NCBI RefSeq assembly: GCF_037044555.1
Contig: NZ_CP146275.1
Location: forward strand, 1,716,501-1,780,500
Direction: 5' to 3'
Origin: Pelagibacterium nitratireducens
Lineage (GTDB): Bacteria > Pseudomonadota > Alphaproteobacteria > Rhizobiales > Devosiaceae
DNA: 64,000 nucleotides
Shown here: one piece after another, positions 43,037 through 52,766 of the stretch
Position numbering within the stretch: position 1 is the first letter of the stretch
How the letters are laid out: each line of letters starts with the position of its first letter
Made by a program: the position numbers and the translations under genes
Notes under the pieces: generated by a model
Database searches by the model: none
What the model was told of the DNA's origin: nothing
Seen by the model: the letters and a program-made list of their open reading frames with translations, nothing else

Positions 43037-43573
43037 ATGAAGATCACCTGGTTTGCCGATATGACCTTCCGCGTCCAGATCGCGGGGCGGATCATTGTTA
43101 CTCATGTCGAGGGCGCTCCCGAGGGGATCGATCGCACCGAACTGATCGCCGGAGCCCAGACAGTTATTTCGGCCCAGAGTTCCGATCTTGCCCAGTTCGA
43201 CGCCAAAGAATGGCGTCCGCGCCGCCGCCCGCGGCTGATCGACGAAGACGAGGGTGATGAGGGGCTCGACCTTTACCGGTTCGGCGCGCGCAGTCTTGTT
43301 GCCTATTCGGTCGATGAGGGGCTGCTGGTGCTCGAAGACGCCGGGGTCGGCGCGCAATGGAATGGGTTCGCGGACAATGGCGTTATCGTCCTCGCCGGAT
43401 CGGGTGCGCAATGCGCCGCCCACGGCACCGCCTTGCTCGATATCGCCCGGCCGCGCCTCATTGCGCTGGCCGTCGACGATGGAGAGATCGACATCGCCTT
43501 CGACGCACTCGTGCCAAACCTGGGCCAGACGAGCCTGATCGTCCTTGAGCCCCGGCTCGCGGTGGAAGTGTAA
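43037..43573 (+). CDS. Metallo-beta-lactamase-fold-like protein lacking metal motif
   Basis: 178 residues. The start MKITWFADMTFRVQIAGR is like the first strand pair of UPF0173-type metal-dependent hydrolases, but the HxHxDH zinc motif is absent from the whole protein and the length is short. The rest alternates strands and acidic loops (RRRPRLIDEDEGDEGLDLY, VDDGEIDIAFDALVP). Probably a non-enzymatic derivative; function unknown. ATG 43037 behind AGGGAAATGGA. Confidence 0.6.
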   Translation: MKITWFADMTFRVQIAGRIIVTHVEGAPEGIDRTELIAGAQTVISAQSSDLAQFDAKEWRPRRRPRLIDEDEGDEGLDLYRFGARSLVAYSVDEGLLVLEDAGVGAQWNGFADNGVIVLAGSGAQCAAHGTALLDIARPRLIALAVDDGEIDIAFDALVPNLGQTSLIVLEPRLAVEV

Positions 43574-43684
43574 GACGGATCGATCGAACCCATAAAGCCT
43601 TCCGATGGGCGGATTTGCCGATTGCGTTTGCTGGACGCCCATTGCTAAAAGCCCATTCAACACCAAGCTTGCCAGGAGATAGCT

Positions 43685-43972
43685 ATGTCGGTCGACGCCG
43701 ATACAGTAAGACGCATCGGGCGTCTGGCCCGCATCCGGATCACCGAAGACGAAGTCGCCGCCTATGAGGGTGAGCTCAACGCCATTCTCGGCTTTGTCGA
43801 ACAGCTCGGCGAGGTCGATGTCGAAGGCGTCGAGCCGATGAATTCGGTGACCCCCATGACCCTGCGCCGCCGCGATGACGCGGTGACCGATGGCGGGTAT
43901 GCTGATCGGATCGTCGCCAACGCGCCGATTTCGGAAGACAATTTCTTCATGGTCCCCAAGGTCGTGGAGTAG
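43685..43972 (+). CDS. gatC: Asp/Glu-tRNA amidotransferase subunit C
   Basis: 95 residues. Small subunit that holds GatA and GatB together. [57 protein letters not shown] and [11 protein letters not shown] match the family closely. CAGGAGATAGCT precedes ATG 43685. Confidence 0.95.
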   Translation: MSVDADTVRRIGRLARIRITEDEVAAYEGELNAILGFVEQLGEVDVEGVEPMNSVTPMTLRRRDDAVTDGGYADRIVANAPISEDNFFMVPKVVE

Positions 43973-43975
43973 GCC

Positions 43976-44443
43976 GTGGCCGCAACCATAGCCATCGAGA
44001 CGCCGTTGACCGACGAGGTGCGGGCGCTGGTCAAGGCGCTCAACGCCTACCTCAACCCGCTCTCACCGCCAGAGTTTCAGTTCCAGATGACCGTCGAACA
44101 GATGGCGGGTGCGGACACCACGGTGTTCATCGCCCGCGATGCGGCCGGACAGCCGGTGGGCATGGGCGCTCTCAAAACGTTCGGCGAGAACATGGCCGAG
44201 GTCAAGCGCATGTATACGCTGCCACAAGTGCGTGGCCAGCGCATCGGCGTCGCGCTGCTCGAGGCCATCGAGGCGCTTGCCCGCCAAAAGGGCGTTACGA
44301 TGCTCAAGCTCGAAACCGGAAAAGTGGCCGGGTTCGAACCGGCCTGGCGGCTTTACGAGCGCGGTGGCTTTACCCGTTGCGGCGCCTTTCTCGATTATCC
44401 CGATAGCGAATATTCAGCCTTTTACGAAAAGGCCCTGATCTAA
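43976..44443 (+). CDS. GNAT acetyltransferase within the gatC-gatA operon
   Basis: 155 residues. GNAT core: [20 protein letters not shown] (acetyl-CoA loop RGQRIG), [35 protein letters not shown], resembling YjaB/PhnO-like N-acetyltransferases. GTG 43976 follows the gatC stop by 3 bp with GGAG at good spacing; gatA follows 10 bp later. The substrate is unknown. Confidence 0.88.
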   Translation: MAATIAIETPLTDEVRALVKALNAYLNPLSPPEFQFQMTVEQMAGADTTVFIARDAAGQPVGMGALKTFGENMAEVKRMYTLPQVRGQRIGVALLEAIEALARQKGVTMLKLETGKVAGFEPAWRLYERGGFTRCGAFLDYPDSEYSAFYEKALI

Positions 44444-44453
44444 GGATTTATCC

Positions 44454-45938
44454 GTGACCGATCTTACCCGTCTGAGCCTCAAAGCCCTGCGCGATGGTAT
44501 CGCCGCCAAGGAATTCACGGCGCTCGAAGCCACCGATTCCTATATTTCGGCCATCGAGGCCGGAAACGACAAGCTCAACGCCTATGTCGCCGTCACCGCC
44601 GAGCAGGCGCGCGAGATGGCCAAGGCATCCGACGCCAAAATCGCGTCCGGCGACAATGGTATGCTCGAAGGCGTGCCGCTTGGCGTCAAGGATCTGTTCG
44701 CCACAAAGGGCGTCCACACCCAGGCCGCCAGCCACATCCTCGATGGCTTCAAGCCCGAATATGAATCCACGGTCACAGAGCACCTGTGGGCCGACGGTGC
44801 CGTCATGCTGGGCAAGCTCAACATGGACGAATTCGCCATGGGTTCGTCCAACGAGACCTCGTATTACGGCCCCGTGGTCAATCCCTGGCGCGGGGAGGGC
44901 GGCAACAAGGATCTGGTGCCCGGCGGGTCCTCTGGCGGGTCCGCCGCCGCCGTTTCCGCATGGCTGTGCGCCGGCGCGACGGCCACCGACACCGGCGGTT
45001 CGATCCGCCAGCCAGCGGCGTTCACCGGCACCGTGGGCATCAAGCCGACCTATGGCCGCTGCTCGCGCTGGGGCACCGTTGCCTTCGCCTCCTCGCTCGA
45101 TCAGGCCGGGCCGATTGCCCGCACCGTTGAGGATACGGCCCTGATGCTGCAGTCGATGGCCGGGTTCGACCCCAAGGATTCCACCTCGGTCGATATGGCC
45201 GTCCCCGATTTCGCCGCTGCGGTGGAGCGGGGCGTCAAGGGCATGACCATCGGCGTTCCGGCCGAATACCGCATGGACGGCATGCCCGAAGAGATCGAAA
45301 AGCTCTGGACCCAGGGCCTTGAATGGCTGAAAGCCGAAGGTGCGACGGTCAAGGACATTTCCCTGCCGCACACCAAATATGCGCTGCCGGCCTATTACAT
45401 CGTCGCCCCCGCCGAAGCTTCGTCCAACCTCGCCCGCTACGACGGCGTCAAATACGGTCTGCGCGTTTCGGGCAAGGACATCACCGACATGTACGAATTG
45501 ACCCGCGCCGAAGGGTTCGGTCGCGAGGTCAAACGCCGCGTGATGATCGGCACCTACGTGCTTTCGGCCGGCTATTACGACGCCTATTACGTCCGTGCCC
45601 AGAAGGTCCGCACCCTCATCAAGCGCGATTTCGAGGACGTCTTCAACGCTGGTGTCGATGCCATCCTGACCCCGGCCACGCCCTCGGCGGCCTTTGGCAT
45701 CGCCGATCAGGAACTGCACGCCGATCCGGTCAAGATGTATCTCAACGACATCTTCACGGTGACCGTGAACATGGCCGGTCTGCCGGGCATTGCTGTTCCC
45801 GCCGGCAAGGACGGGCAGGGGCTTCCCCTCGGGCTACAGCTCATCGGCAAGCCGTTCGACGAAGAAACGCTATTTGCCGCCGGTCGGGTCATTGAAAAGA
45901 GCGCCGCTCTCGATCTGGCCCCCGCCAAATGGTGGTGA
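44454..45938 (+). CDS. gatA: Asp/Glu-tRNA amidotransferase subunit A
   Basis: 494 residues. Amidase that releases ammonia from glutamine. Ser-cisSer-Lys triad: Lys in [14 protein letters not shown], the serines in [17 protein letters not shown] and [16 protein letters not shown]-terminal [16 protein letters not shown] 44454 behind AAGGATTTATCC. Cotranscribed with gatC and the GNAT gene. Confidence 0.97.
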   Translation: MTDLTRLSLKALRDGIAAKEFTALEATDSYISAIEAGNDKLNAYVAVTAEQAREMAKASDAKIASGDNGMLEGVPLGVKDLFATKGVHTQAASHILDGFKPEYESTVTEHLWADGAVMLGKLNMDEFAMGSSNETSYYGPVVNPWRGEGGNKDLVPGGSSGGSAAAVSAWLCAGATATDTGGSIRQPAAFTGTVGIKPTYGRCSRWGTVAFASSLDQAGPIARTVEDTALMLQSMAGFDPKDSTSVDMAVPDFAAAVERGVKGMTIGVPAEYRMDGMPEEIEKLWTQGLEWLKAEGATVKDISLPHTKYALPAYYIVAPAEASSNLARYDGVKYGLRVSGKDITDMYELTRAEGFGREVKRRVMIGTYVLSAGYYDAYYVRAQKVRTLIKRDFEDVFNAGVDAILTPATPSAAFGIADQELHADPVKMYLNDIFTVTVNMAGLPGIAVPAGKDGQGLPLGLQLIGKPFDEETLFAAGRVIEKSAALDLAPAKWW

Positions 45939-46699
45939 TGACCCAGGGGCAGCTCGAAGAGCTGATCCTTGCCAAAAAGCCCGTCGAGAATGCCGATCTC
46001 TCGGCGATCGACTGGTCCGACCTCCCTGATGGCGCGCTGCATGCGCGCCATTGCGCCTTCCGCGATGCCCATTTGACCGATGCCGAGCTGGCAGGTGCAA
46101 AGTTCGAAAACTGCACCTTCGAGCGGGCCTGGTTCGGCGGCGCCAATTTCACCGATGCGACATTTTCCAATTGCTCGTTCTTTGATGCCGAAACCCGGCA
46201 GGGCTGCGATTTCTCCCGCGCTGATTTCGAGGGCGCGACGTTCGAGAACTGCAATCTGGCGACGGCGAAATTCGGGCTGGCAAGCCTGTTCGATACGACC
46301 TTCAAACATTGCAAGGCTGCAGGGGCAGATTTCGAGGATGCGCGGTTTGCCAAGGCCTCGGGCCGGGTCGCGGTTTCCCGCGTGCGCTTCATCGGCACCC
46401 AGCTCGATATGTCGAATTTCCGCCAGGCCCGGCTTGAAGACTGCGTGTTTTCCGAATGCAGCCTGCGCCAGGCCGATCTGCGCCAGACAACGCTTTCGAG
46501 CGCGGACATGCGTGGCTCGGACCTTTCCGAAGCCAATCTCAACGGCGCCATTCTCGATAATACCGATCTGCGCGAAGCTACGCTGCTCGGCCTCGATGTA
46601 ACCGGGCTCACCAGCTTTGAAGGCGTCAGGGTTTCGGCCGACCAGTTGACCGATCTGGTGCGGCCTTTGGGCATCAGGGTCTTTCCGCGGGCCCGCTGA
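45929..46699 (+). CDS. Pentapeptide-repeat protein
   Basis: 256 residues. Many A(D/N)LxX-type repeats from about residue 48 to 225 ([60 protein letters not shown]) predict a right-handed beta-helix. Some family members mimic DNA and protect gyrase (Qnr/McbG); nothing here decides that function. It overlaps the gatA end: ATG 45929 lies within gatA, and ATG 45938 shares the A of the gatA TGA. Confidence 0.9.
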   Translation: MVVMTQGQLEELILAKKPVENADLSAIDWSDLPDGALHARHCAFRDAHLTDAELAGAKFENCTFERAWFGGANFTDATFSNCSFFDAETRQGCDFSRADFEGATFENCNLATAKFGLASLFDTTFKHCKAAGADFEDARFAKASGRVAVSRVRFIGTQLDMSNFRQARLEDCVFSECSLRQADLRQTTLSSADMRGSDLSEANLNGAILDNTDLREATLLGLDVTGLTSFEGVRVSADQLTDLVRPLGIRVFPRAR

Positions 46700-46772
46700 G
46701 CCACCATGTTGCACTGACGGCCCTTAGCGGCTAACTCACCTTTTCAACTGTTTACCGGTATGCACGAAACTC

Positions 46773-47087
46773 ATGTCCGATATCTTCACCACCCACGATT
46801 GGTCCGCTCCGCCCAAGGATCTCAGCATGCCGCTTCAGGCGCTCTGGTGGATTCGCAAGGGCGAATTCCGCATGGGACCGGAATGGGAGGAGGCCCACCG
46901 GATCGTGGTCCAGATGGAAGGCGTCGAAGCCTTCGATTGGGTTCACGCCCTGCTGCACTGGATTGAAGCCGATATGGGGAACGCCGATTATTGGTACCGC
47001 CGCTCCGGAAAACGCCGGGCCGCGCCGTCGGTCTCCCAGGAATGGGAGCATATCGCCATGACGCTGTCCGAAGCGCCACGCCATTAG
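46773..47087 (+). CDS. Conserved hypothetical protein, 104 aa
   Basis: Not assigned. MSDIFTTHDWSAPPKDLSMP, ALWWIRKGEFRMGPEWEEAH, VHALLHWIEADMGNADYWYR, RSGKRRAAPSVSQEWEHIA: a Trp-rich helical protein resembling uncharacterised alphaproteobacterial proteins. There are no transmembrane or signal segments. Monocistronic by spacing. Confidence 0.75.
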   Translation: MSDIFTTHDWSAPPKDLSMPLQALWWIRKGEFRMGPEWEEAHRIVVQMEGVEAFDWVHALLHWIEADMGNADYWYRRSGKRRAAPSVSQEWEHIAMTLSEAPRH

Positions 47088-47262
47088 CCGCCGACGGCAC
47101 TCGCCTCACCCCCAAAGTTATCCCGGAGCTTTGCCCAGGGATCTGCGACGCTGCCTGTGGGAGAAGCCGCGTGGCGGCCTCACGCTCCCCCCTCGCTTCC
47201 CCGGCGAACGCCGAGGTCCATGTGCCTCTCCTCCCGCACCGGAGCGGCGGCGATGCTGCTGG

Positions 47263-47283
47263 GTCCCGGATCGCGTCCGGGAC
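47263..47283. repeat. Perfect hairpin GTCCCGGA-TCGCG-TCCGGGAC
   Basis: 8-bp stem and 5-base loop. Such GTCCCGGA/TCCGGGAC palindromes are typical of dispersed intergenic repeats in Rhizobiales. No gene is close enough for it to be an obvious terminator. Confidence 0.6.
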
Positions 47284-47341
47284 AGCGATGGGAGTTGGGC
47301 AGGCTCCCGGCTCCATCACCACCACTCACTTCCCCCCATCG

Positions 47342-47479
47342 TCATCCTCGGGCTCGACCCGGGGATCTGCTGCATCGGGAAGCCGGTGAAGGGGTTGGGG
47401 ACCGATGAAGCGCGAAGGCGCACCATTTCTGCTGCGCTAGTGGACGCCCTGCGGATCCCCGGGTCGAGCCCGAGGATGA
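47342..47479. repeat. Palindromic repeat element with 26-bp perfect inverted arms
   Basis: The left arm 47342-47367 is the exact reverse complement of the right arm 47454-47479, and each arm contains the CCCGGG-type core with CTCGGGCTCGA. The 86-bp centre has no ORF. The organisation (short element, long IR, intergenic) fits a REP/BIME- or MITE-like unit. No transposase or clear target-site duplication is seen. Confidence 0.7.
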
Positions 47480-47991
47480 TGTGAGTGAAGTTGGAAACGC
47501 TGCGTAAAAAACTTTATCCCCGTCCCCAGTCCCTCATGGCATTCTCCCCTCACGGCCGCACCAGAGACGAGGATGCATACGAGCTTCCGGTGAGGGCAGG
47601 ATGGAGAAAGGGGAAGCATGGGTCCGAGCCTTAGGACCGCATTGGCCTCCGGGCACTTCGATCCCATCCGACAGGCCGATCCGGGTTCCATGCGGGTCGC
47701 CGCAGGGAAGGCCCAAAGCGGACGGATGGCCGGGCGAGGATGGGAGTCCACGTCGTACTCCCGAAAGGGAGAGGGGCACCGCGGAAGGCACCAGCGATGG
47801 TGCCATCCCGACAAACCCCAGCCCGAGACGCCGCCATAAGCCAAAAACCCCGGATGCGTGGGGCGATGATCGCTTCATATAAAAACTAAATCATGCGGAG
47901 CGTTCATTGCCCCATGCCGTCTTTGAGTTTTGCGATAACCGCGGTCCGCTGGACCGGCGGACGATTTGCCGCGCCGGTCCATCGGCATCGT

Positions 47992-48249
47992 TCAGCGGTT
48001 GTCGGTTTGACTGCGCACCAACATCACGCCCCGCCTGGTTATCCGGTAGGGGCCACCACCCTGAGAGGCGATGGTCTTGCGGCGGCGCAGCTTCTTGAAC
48101 AGCGTCATGTCGCACTGGGTCAAAAGCCAGCCGTCGCGGTTATAGCACTCGATGTCGGCGATTTTGCCGCGTGCGTCCTTGAGCGGCTGGATGTAGCCGC
48201 CCTGTGCCAACGCGTGCAGCACGCGCTGTTCGTCTCGGGAAATGTCCAT
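47992..48249 (-). CDS. yjhX: YjhX-family toxin (UPF0386), orphan
   Basis: 85 residues, exactly the usual length of YjhX. MDISRDEQRVLHALAQGGYI, IADIECYNRDGWLLTQCDMT, LFKKLRRRKTIASQGGGPYR and the terminal VRSQTDNR match the family. E. coli YjhX is reported as a topoisomerase I-inhibiting toxin paired with the acetyltransferase-like YjhQ; no such partner is adjacent here. ATG 48249 is where homology begins; the upstream open frame has none. The 257 bp before the next gene on the right are empty. Confidence 0.85.
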   Translation of the reverse strand: MDISRDEQRVLHALAQGGYIQPLKDARGKIADIECYNRDGWLLTQCDMTLFKKLRRRKTIASQGGGPYRITRRGVMLVRSQTDNR

Positions 48250-48506
48250 GAAAGTGTGTCTGCAAATTTGGCGGAAAGGACCGCCAGCCGATCGAAACCG
48301 TGCCGCCCGCATAACGCAGGGAGGACGGTGGGTTCGATTTTCAGCCCAGCCTTATTTGACCGGGCCTCAGCGGAGCTCAGACAGATTACACATCAGGTGG
48401 TTGCTTAGACCGGTGGCTGCCGGCAGGCAAGTGGGCCGAATAGGGTGGTTGAAAATTGTCGTCCGCCGATGCACACCTGCATCACTGCCAAAATGGAAAC
48501 ACTGCA

Positions 48507-48821
48507 ATGACCGCCATAAAACTGCCCGCCGACTGTGAAACCAAGGACGATGTGCGCGTCGAGATCGACCGGATCGATAACGCGCTGATCGAACTTTTTG
48601 CCGAGCGGCATGGCTATGTGACGCGGATGGCCGAGATCAAGACCGATCCCCATGAGGCCAACGATCCGGCCCGGATCGAGGCGATTGTCGCCAAGCGACG
48701 GGCCCAGGCTCTTGATCTCGATCTCGATGAAGATCAGGCCGAATTGCTCTGGCGCACATTAATTGACTGGAACATCAACTACGAAAAGGGCATCATCATT
48801 GCCCGGACCCGGAAAAAATAG
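48507..48821 (+). CDS. Chorismate mutase, AroQ type II
   Basis: 104 residues, all-helical. Converts chorismate to prephenate for Phe/Tyr synthesis. DVRVEIDRIDNALIELFAER with the key Arg, HGYVTRMAEIKTD with Arg/Lys, and ARIEAIVAKRRAQAL; Glu/Gln at the C-terminal helix in EDQAELLWRTLID. ATG 48507; the ribosome-binding site is weak. No signal peptide, hence the cytosolic form. Confidence 0.88.
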   Translation: MTAIKLPADCETKDDVRVEIDRIDNALIELFAERHGYVTRMAEIKTDPHEANDPARIEAIVAKRRAQALDLDLDEDQAELLWRTLIDWNINYEKGIIIARTRKK

Positions 48822-48834
48822 AGCGCCAAGGGAA

Positions 48835-49350
48835 ATGCTCGACAATCTGATCCTCCGCCGCGCCTCCATCGCCGAAGCCGACAAGCTCGGCAAGCTGGCT
48901 TTTGCGTCCTGGGATTCGAGCATGCGCCACATCATCAGCCCTGAATCCGAAGAGGGAATAGCTGCCGAACGTGCCGCGCTCGAGCTGTCGTTCCAGCTGT
49001 TCTGCATCACGGCCAGCGACGCGATCACGGTGGCCGAGCATGACGGGGAGCTGACGGGCTGGGGTGCCCGCGAGCCGATGAGTGATTATATATCCGATCT
49101 CTGGGTCACCCCCGCCCATCAGCGAAACGGCATTGGCCGTGCACTTCTTTCTGCCGTCGAGCAGGACATTTTCCGCGCCGGGCACGATGTCGCCGTGCTC
49201 GAAACTCACGCGGAAAATGGTGGAGCCATCCGCTTTTACGCTCGCGAGGGGTATGGGATCGTCTGGCGCGGGGTCAAATTCTCCCGCATGCTGGGCCAGC
49301 GCGTCGAAAAAGTGCGCATGGAAAAGCAATTGGTGGTCACGGCCCACTAG
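48835..49350 (+). CDS. GNAT family N-acetyltransferase
   Basis: 171 residues. Acetyl-CoA loop in VTPAHQRNGIGRALLSAVEQ, preceded by the strand MSDYISDLW; C-terminal AVLETHAENGGAIRFYAREG and YGIVWRGVKFSR. The substrate is not predictable. ATG 48835, 13 bp after the chorismate mutase stop, with CAAGGGAA upstream; probably cotranscribed with it. Confidence 0.88.
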   Translation: MLDNLILRRASIAEADKLGKLAFASWDSSMRHIISPESEEGIAAERAALELSFQLFCITASDAITVAEHDGELTGWGAREPMSDYISDLWVTPAHQRNGIGRALLSAVEQDIFRAGHDVAVLETHAENGGAIRFYAREGYGIVWRGVKFSRMLGQRVEKVRMEKQLVVTAH

Positions 49351-49433
49351 CCTGACGGCGGCAATTGTTTTATCCCCCACATCATATTTCCGCGCATTCT
49401 CGCGCCTGAGCAATCAAGCAGGTCTTCGCTTCC

Positions 49434-50918
49434 ATGACACTGGTCGATACACGCACCCCCACCCCGAAATATTTCATCTCCGGCGCCACCGGCGATTGGG
49501 AAATGGTCATCGGTATGGAGGTGCATGCCCAGGTGACCTCGGAGTCCAAACTGTTCTCGGGCTCGTCCACCGAATTCGGCAATCCGCCCAATTCCAACGT
49601 CTCGTTTGTCGATGCCGCCATGCCCGGCATGCTGCCGGTCATCAACGAGGAATGCGTGCGCCAGGCCGTGCGCACCGGGCTGGGGCTCAAGGCCCAGATC
49701 AACAAGCGCTCGGTGTTCGACCGCAAGAACTATTTCTATCCCGATCTGCCTCAGGGCTATCAGATTTCCCAGTTCAAGGACCCTATCGTCGGCGAGGGCA
49801 AGGTCATGCTCGACCTCGGTGAAGACGGCGAGGTCGAAATCGGTATCGAGCGTCTGCATCTCGAACAGGACGCGGGCAAGTCGATTCACGATCAGCACCC
49901 CAATATGAGCTTTGTCGATCTCAACCGCTCGGGCGTGGCGCTCATGGAAATCGTCTCCAAGCCCGATCTGCGCTCGTCGGATGAAGCCAAGGCCTATCTC
50001 ACCAAGCTGCGCACGATCCTGCGTTATCTGGGCACCTGCGACGGCAATATGGAGCAGGGCTCGATGCGCGCCGATATCAACGTTTCGGTTCGTCGCCCCG
50101 GCGGCGAATTCGGCACGCGCTGTGAGATCAAGAACGTCAATTCGGTCCGCTTTGCCGGCCAGGCCATCGAATATGAGGCGCGCCGCCAGATTGATATTCT
50201 GGAAGATGGCGGGGTGATCGATCAGGAAACCCGGCTTTACGATCCCAAGACCGGCACGACCCGGTCGATGCGGTCCAAGGAAGAAGCGCACGACTATCGG
50301 TATTTCCCCGATCCCGACCTGCTGCCGCTCGAATTCGATGACGCTTTCATCGCCATGCTCGCGGAGAACCTGCCCGAGCTCCCGGACGAAAAGAGCGCGC
50401 GTTTGGTCCAGGACTATGGCGTCACCCCTTACGATGCGTCTGTTCTGGTCTCGGATCGGCGCTATGCCGATTTTTACGAGGACGTCGCAAAGGGGCGCGA
50501 TGGCAAGCTGGCCGCCAACTGGGTGATCAACGAATTTTTCGGACGCCTGTCCAAGGAAGGGCTTTCCATCGATGACAGCCCGATGGATGCCGGCCAGCTC
50601 GGCGGCATCGTGGATTTGATCTCCAAGGGTGAGATTTCGGGCAAGATCGCCAAGGATCTGTTCGAGATCGTGTGGACCGAAGGCGGCGATCCGGCCGAAC
50701 TGGTTGAATCGCGGGGCATGAAGCAGGTCTCCGATACCGGGGCGATCGAAAAGATCGTCGATGAGATCATTGCCGGCAATCCCGGCCAGGTCGAAGCGGT
50801 CAAGACCAAGCCGGGTCTTCTGGGCTGGTTTGTCGGTCAGGTCATGAAGCAGACCGGCGGCAAGGCCAATCCGCAGACGGTCAATGAAATCCTGAAAGCC
50901 AAGCTGGGACTGGAATAG
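49434..50918 (+). CDS. gatB: Asp/Glu-tRNA amidotransferase subunit B
   Basis: 494 residues. tRNA-binding kinase subunit of Gat[82 protein letters not shown] and [15 protein letters not shown] are diagnostic; the C-terminal YqeY-like tail is complete. It is 3.5 kb from gatA, unlike the compact gatCAB operon of many bacteria. Confidence 0.97.
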   Translation: MTLVDTRTPTPKYFISGATGDWEMVIGMEVHAQVTSESKLFSGSSTEFGNPPNSNVSFVDAAMPGMLPVINEECVRQAVRTGLGLKAQINKRSVFDRKNYFYPDLPQGYQISQFKDPIVGEGKVMLDLGEDGEVEIGIERLHLEQDAGKSIHDQHPNMSFVDLNRSGVALMEIVSKPDLRSSDEAKAYLTKLRTILRYLGTCDGNMEQGSMRADINVSVRRPGGEFGTRCEIKNVNSVRFAGQAIEYEARRQIDILEDGGVIDQETRLYDPKTGTTRSMRSKEEAHDYRYFPDPDLLPLEFDDAFIAMLAENLPELPDEKSARLVQDYGVTPYDASVLVSDRRYADFYEDVAKGRDGKLAANWVINEFFGRLSKEGLSIDDSPMDAGQLGGIVDLISKGEISGKIAKDLFEIVWTEGGDPAELVESRGMKQVSDTGAIEKIVDEIIAGNPGQVEAVKTKPGLLGWFVGQVMKQTGGKANPQTVNEILKAKLGLE

Positions 50919-50968
50919 ATAGGGAACACAGGCGATAGGGTTATCGTTGGTTGGGAAAGGAGGTCGCC

Positions 50969-51160
50969 ATGACCAACCCACCACCCGACAACCCTATTCC
51001 CAATCCCGATCCCACCCCGCCGATTCCGGGGCCGAATCCCGACCCGGTTCCACGGCCGCCCGATAGTCCGGTCCCAGATCCCACCGATCCCATTCCGCAT
51101 CCGCCGGAACCGGAAATTCCGCCCAATCCGGGCGATCCCGTTCAGCCGACGCGGAGCTAA
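50969..51160 (+). CDS. Proline-rich micro-protein, 63 aa
   Basis: 29 of 63 residues are proline, with Asp, Asn and Glu between them (MTNPPPDNPIPNPDPTPP at the start), so a polyproline-II rod is expected. No signal peptide, no cysteine, no hydrophobic span. An ideal AAAGGAGG site lies six bases before ATG 50969, 50 bp after gatB. Its stop overlaps the DMT exporter stop tail to tail by 4 bp. Function unknown; translation would be expected to need EF-P. Confidence 0.65.
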   Translation: MTNPPPDNPIPNPDPTPPIPGPNPDPVPRPPDSPVPDPTDPIPHPPEPEIPPNPGDPVQPTRS

Positions 51161-52056
51161 TCGGCGGTTCGTGAGCGCAGGCCCAGCAGGCGGGGCAGGC
51201 GGCCATCGATCATCAACAGACCGATGAAGATGGCCAGCATGCCCAAGAGATGGGTGGGCAGAATGATTTCCCCGAGCAGCACGAAGCCGAATATGATCGC
51301 GGATACGGGCGCGATGAAGGTTACCGTCGAAAAGTTGGTCGCACCGATCCGGGGCAGGATGCGATACATGATGATGAACGTGAAGGTCGTGGCCATAAGT
51401 CCGATCCCAAAGGCGGCCAGCCAGGTTTCCGGCAAGGTAATGACCGGCGGACCCTCAAAGCCGAAGGCCACGATCGCCGAGCTCAGGCCCGCGCCTGACA
51501 GGGCCATGACCGCGAATGCCGTCGGCTCAACGGATTTGAAGCTGCGGGTAATGTTGAGCGAAAACGCGTAGCAGATCGTCGCGCCCAGGCATGCGGCGAT
51601 GGCCCAGAGTTGCGAATTTCCGCCGCTCTGAAGAGCCGGCGAGGCAAGAATGGCAACGCCGGTGAACCCGCAAACCACGCCGACGAATTTAAGCACGCTG
51701 GCCCGTTCCCCATCGCGGAAGAACAGTGAGATGATCACCGTCATGATGGGGGTCAGGGCATTGATGATCGCCGCGACACCACTCGCCAGGCTCCCTTGAG
51801 CCAGCGGATAGAGGGCGAACGGGATCGAATAGGCCAGCCAGCCCAGTGCACCGAGTTTGAGCCAGAGCATGGGGTCGCGCGGCACGGGTTTGCGCATGAC
51901 GAACAGCGCCACCCAGCAGCCCAGCGCGCCGATACAGACGCGCAGCGCCGAAACCCAGAGAGGTCCGAGTTCGCGAATCAGGATTGCGTTAAAAATGAAA
52001 GAGAAGCCCCAGATCCCTCCGAGCAGAAGAATCCAGAACCAGTCACGAGTCGCCAT
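51157..52056 (-). CDS. EamA/DMT family exporter
   Basis: 299 residues, ten predicted membrane helices in two EamA repeats (ILLLGGIWGFSFIFNAILIR at the start; CLGATICYAFSLNITRSFKS opening the second). Drug/metabolite transporter superfamily; the substrate is unknown. The C-terminus ends in a short Arg-rich tail. It stands alone, downstream of purN on the same strand but separated from it by a hairpin. Confidence 0.9.
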   Translation of the reverse strand: MATRDWFWILLLGGIWGFSFIFNAILIRELGPLWVSALRVCIGALGCWVALFVMRKPVPRDPMLWLKLGALGWLAYSIPFALYPLAQGSLASGVAAIINALTPIMTVIISLFFRDGERASVLKFVGVVCGFTGVAILASPALQSGGNSQLWAIAACLGATICYAFSLNITRSFKSVEPTAFAVMALSGAGLSSAIVAFGFEGPPVITLPETWLAAFGIGLMATTFTFIIMYRILPRIGATNFSTVTFIAPVSAIIFGFVLLGEIILPTHLLGMLAIFIGLLMIDGRLPRLLGLRSRTAD

Positions 52057-52139
52057 GGGATTGTGCCTACAGGTGGAAGACCGGAACGCTACGCCTTTGC
52101 CGGCGCGATGTCGAAGCAGTTATGGAAATGACACCTATC

Positions 52140-52167
52140 AAATCGGGTGATCCGAACCACCCGATTT
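52140..52167 (-). terminator. Terminator behind purN
   Basis: 10-bp stem AAATCGGGTG / CACCCGATTT (52140-52149, 52158-52167) with an 8-base loop, starting 5 bp after the purN stop. The minus-strand T-run is weak, so it may only attenuate. Confidence 0.65.
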
Positions 52168-52172
52168 TGACG

Positions 52173-52766
52173 TCAGCCGCGATAGGCAACCGCTCCGGAT
52201 GCAAGCAGGGCCAGAGCCTTGGGATAGAGCTTGTGTTCCTCCGCCAGCACCCGGGCAGCCAACGTCTCGGGGGTATCGCCCGGCGCGATGGGCACGCGGG
52301 CCTGCAGGATGGCAGGGCCCTCATCAAGGCCCGGTGTCACGAAATGGACGGTACAACCTGCCTCGAGCGCGCCATCGGAAATGGCCCGTGCGTGGGTGTC
52401 GAGCCCCTTGTAGGCGGGCAGGAGCGAGGGATGGATGTTGATGGCCTTTCCCTGCCAGTGCGTCGTGAACTCGGCCGTCAGAATACGCATGAAGCCGGCA
52501 AGGCAGATGTAATCGACGGCCCAGCCCTCAAGGATCCGGGTCAGCGCATTTTCGAAATCGAGACGGCTCTCAAAGCTGCTCTGCGCGAGGTTGGCCGTCT
52601 CGATCCCCTCGGCGCGGGCCGTTTGCAGGCCCGGTGCCGCGGCGCGATTGGAAAAGACGCCGACGATTTCGGCGGGATATTGTGGAGCCTTGGCGGCTTC
52701 GATCAAGGCCGTCATGTTCGAGCCGCGCCCGGAAATAAGGACGGCGACGCGCTTTTTGGCGCTCAT
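52173..52766 (-). CDS. purN: Phosphoribosylglycinamide formyltransferase
   Basis: 197 residues. Third step of purine synthesis, using 10-formyl-tetrahydrofolate. [20 protein letters not shown] (phosphate loop), [20 protein letters not shown] with the catalytic His, [15 protein letters not shown]. Overlaps the purM stop by 4 bp; the purM-purN pair is a common operon. Confidence 0.96.
   Translation of the reverse strand: MSAKKRVAVLISGRGSNMTALIEAAKAPQYPAEIVGVFSNRAAAPGLQTARAEGIETANLAQSSFESRLDFENALTRILEGWAVDYICLAGFMRILTAEFTTHWQGKAINIHPSLLPAYKGLDTHARAISDGALEAGCTVHFVTPGLDEGPAILQARVPIAPGDTPETLAARVLAEEHKLYPKALALLASGAVAYRG

Larger units (their letters stand above)
47088..47991. other. 904-bp gene-free interval rich in palindromes
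   Basis: No ORF here has a convincing start or protein-like composition. The left part (about 47180-47500) holds repeat-element sequences described separately. The right part has three compact hairpins in a row: GGTCC/GGACC (47621-47638), GGGAGT/ACTCCC (47742-47762) and GGCACC/GGTGCC (47787-47804). The last 100 bp before the YjhX gene show nothing clear. Confidence 0.6.

Noticed and set aside
47088..47880. Short ORFs in the repeat-rich gap
   Set aside because: They are Arg/Pro/Gly-rich translations of palindromes in several frames, without ribosome-binding sites or domain similarity.
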